Source of the DNA: Mucilaginibacter sp. Bleaf8
GTDB taxonomy: Bacteria > Bacteroidota > Bacteroidia > Sphingobacteriales > Sphingobacteriaceae
Direction of reading: 5' to 3'
DNA length: 64,000 nt
NCBI RefSeq assembly: GCF_018390515.1
Contig: NZ_JAHBBK010000001.1
Location: 186,001 to 250,000 of the forward strand
Part shown: one piece after another, positions 63,367-64,000 of the stretch
Position numbering within the stretch: the stretch's first letter is position 1
Layout: every line of letters begins with the position of its first letter
Notes under the pieces: generated by a model
What the model saw: the letters and a program-made list of their open reading frames with translations, nothing else
Told to the model about the DNA's origin: nothing
The model's database searches: none
Translations under genes and position numbers: made by a program

Positions 63367-64000
63367 ATGCTTTTACACCTTGTTGCATCAGCGATTGTTG
63401 TTATTTTTAGCTTACACCAATTAAACCAGGCTTTGAAAAAAGTAATTTACCCCTTGTTATTGATTATAGGTACACAGGTATCCAGCTGGGCACAATCTAT
63501 CCAGATAAAAAGTAATGACAGCCGTATACATTACATGGGTAGAATAGCGATGCAGGATAGTGCAGCCCAATTGTCATGGCCGGGTACCAGCGTTAAAATC
63601 AATTTTACAGGTACAGGTGTTAAGGCATTGCTAAAAGATGAGGGCGATCAGAACTTTTACAACGTTATTGTTGATGGCAAAGTTACGGCTAAGCTGCATC
63701 CCACATTACAAAAGCAGCAGTATACATTAGCAACTGATTTGCCTGCCGGCAAGCATACCCTTGAATTGTTTAAGCGCACCGAATGGGATAAGGGTAAAAC
63801 CTGGTTTTACGGTTTTAACATAGAGGGTAAAAAAGCGGCAGTATTAAAAGCACCTGTAACCAAAAAGCGAAAAATAGAATTTTTTGGTAATTCTATCACG
63901 TGCGGCTATGCTGTGGAAGACAGTTCGGGTAAAGATAGGGGATCAGGTCCGTACGAGAATAACTATATTAGCTACGCTGCCATCACCGCACGTCATTTTG
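63367..64000 (+). CDS. CE2-like SGNH/GDSL acetyl esterase, 3' partial
   Basis: An exported carbohydrate esterase cut by the window end. After a signal region (hydrophobic PLLLIIGTQVSSWAQS), residues about 45-150 are beta-rich, as in the N-terminal jelly roll of CE2 enzymes (RIAMQDSAAQLSWPGTSVKI; GTGVKALLKDEGDQNFYNV; LELFKRTEW). The SGNH block I, with the nucleophile Ser, follows as EFFGNSITCGYAVED. Two starts are possible: ATG at 63367, or TTG at 63433, which gives a cleaner signal peptide. It likely deacetylates plant polysaccharides. Confidence 0.82.
   Translation, partial: MLLHLVASAIVVIFSLHQLNQALKKVIYPLLLIIGTQVSSWAQSIQIKSNDSRIHYMGRIAMQDSAAQLSWPGTSVKINFTGTGVKALLKDEGDQNFYNVIVDGKVTAKLHPTLQKQQYTLATDLPAGKHTLELFKRTEWDKGKTWFYGFNIEGKKAAVLKAPVTKKRKIEFFGNSITCGYAVEDSSGKDRGSGPYENNYISYAAITARHF

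Overview
The window reads as a chromosomal segment of a free-living, saprophytic Bacteroidota bacterium, most likely Sphingobacteriaceae (Mucilaginibacter or Pedobacter type). The reasons are three SusC/SusD-type loci, a FecI/FecR sigma/anti-sigma pair, Bacteroidota families such as DUF4296 and DUF3298 lipoproteins, GH92/GH43/GH18 enzymes, a HTCS-derived AraC regulator, and TAnnTTTG-like -7 promoter elements very near start codons. The genus is an inference. I saw no tRNA, rRNA, CRISPR array, transposase, integrase or phage gene.

Layout. (1) 1-8.3 kb is a mannose/mannoside utilisation locus: the 3' end of a SusD, a divergent GntR/UTRA regulator, a class I mannose-6-phosphate isomerase with a long N-terminal extension, a sugar/H+ symporter and a secreted GH92 alpha-mannosidase. 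(2) 8.6-11.2 kb holds a secreted CE1-like esterase, a small membrane protein and NhaA. (3) 11.5-20.1 kb, all on the minus strand, is FecI sigma - FecR anti-sigma - SusC - SusD - secreted acid-phosphatase-like metallophosphoesterase - secreted PHP-domain phosphoesterase. It looks like a surface-signalling uptake locus for a phosphorylated substrate. (4) 20.4-21.8 kb has a small lipoprotein and a second esterase. (5) 21.8-29.1 kb, minus strand, is a complete thiamine operon behind a TPP riboswitch: thiS-thiC-tenI-like-thiE-thiG-thiH-thiF-thiD. (6) 29.2-31.2 kb is a DUF1634 / TauE anion exporter / FadR-type regulator unit with twin palindromes upstream. (7) 31.4-36.1 kb carries an LLM oxidoreductase, an APC permease, a LysR regulator and an MFS exporter. 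(8) 36.3-45.8 kb is a glycan locus: an Endo H-like GH18 lipoprotein, an AraC regulator with a decayed receiver domain, SusC, SusD, a GH43 and a GH5-like lipoprotein. (9) 45.9-57 kb contains a Bcr/CflA exporter, topoisomerase III, a sulfite-oxidase-like molybdoenzyme, ThuA and DUF2167 proteins, a pentad-repeat protein, a 907-residue MG2/plug protein and a TPR histidine kinase. (10) 57-64 kb is housekeeping: aspartate kinase, a DUF3298 lipoprotein, a GNAT, YggS, a DUF4296 lipoprotein, MutS2, a 46-residue cysteine-rich protein and the start of a CE2-type esterase cut by the window end.

How the genes work together. In locus 1, GH92 releases mannose, the symporter imports it and the isomerase feeds it towards fructose-6-phosphate (the sugar kinase is not here), with the GntR protein as probable local repressor. 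In locus 3 the sigma/anti-sigma pair probably controls import and dephosphorylation of a phosphoester, although the adjacent SusC lacks the usual STN signalling domain. The thi operon encodes both branches of TMP synthesis and is controlled by TPP itself.

I did not find an unmistakably new system. The best second-look candidates are the phosphoester SusCD locus, the kinase-like extension on the isomerase, the receiver-decayed AraC regulator, the pentad-repeat protein whose start codon abuts a terminator, and the unlisted Cys-rich small protein. Everything was read by eye; no alignment, fold or database search was run.
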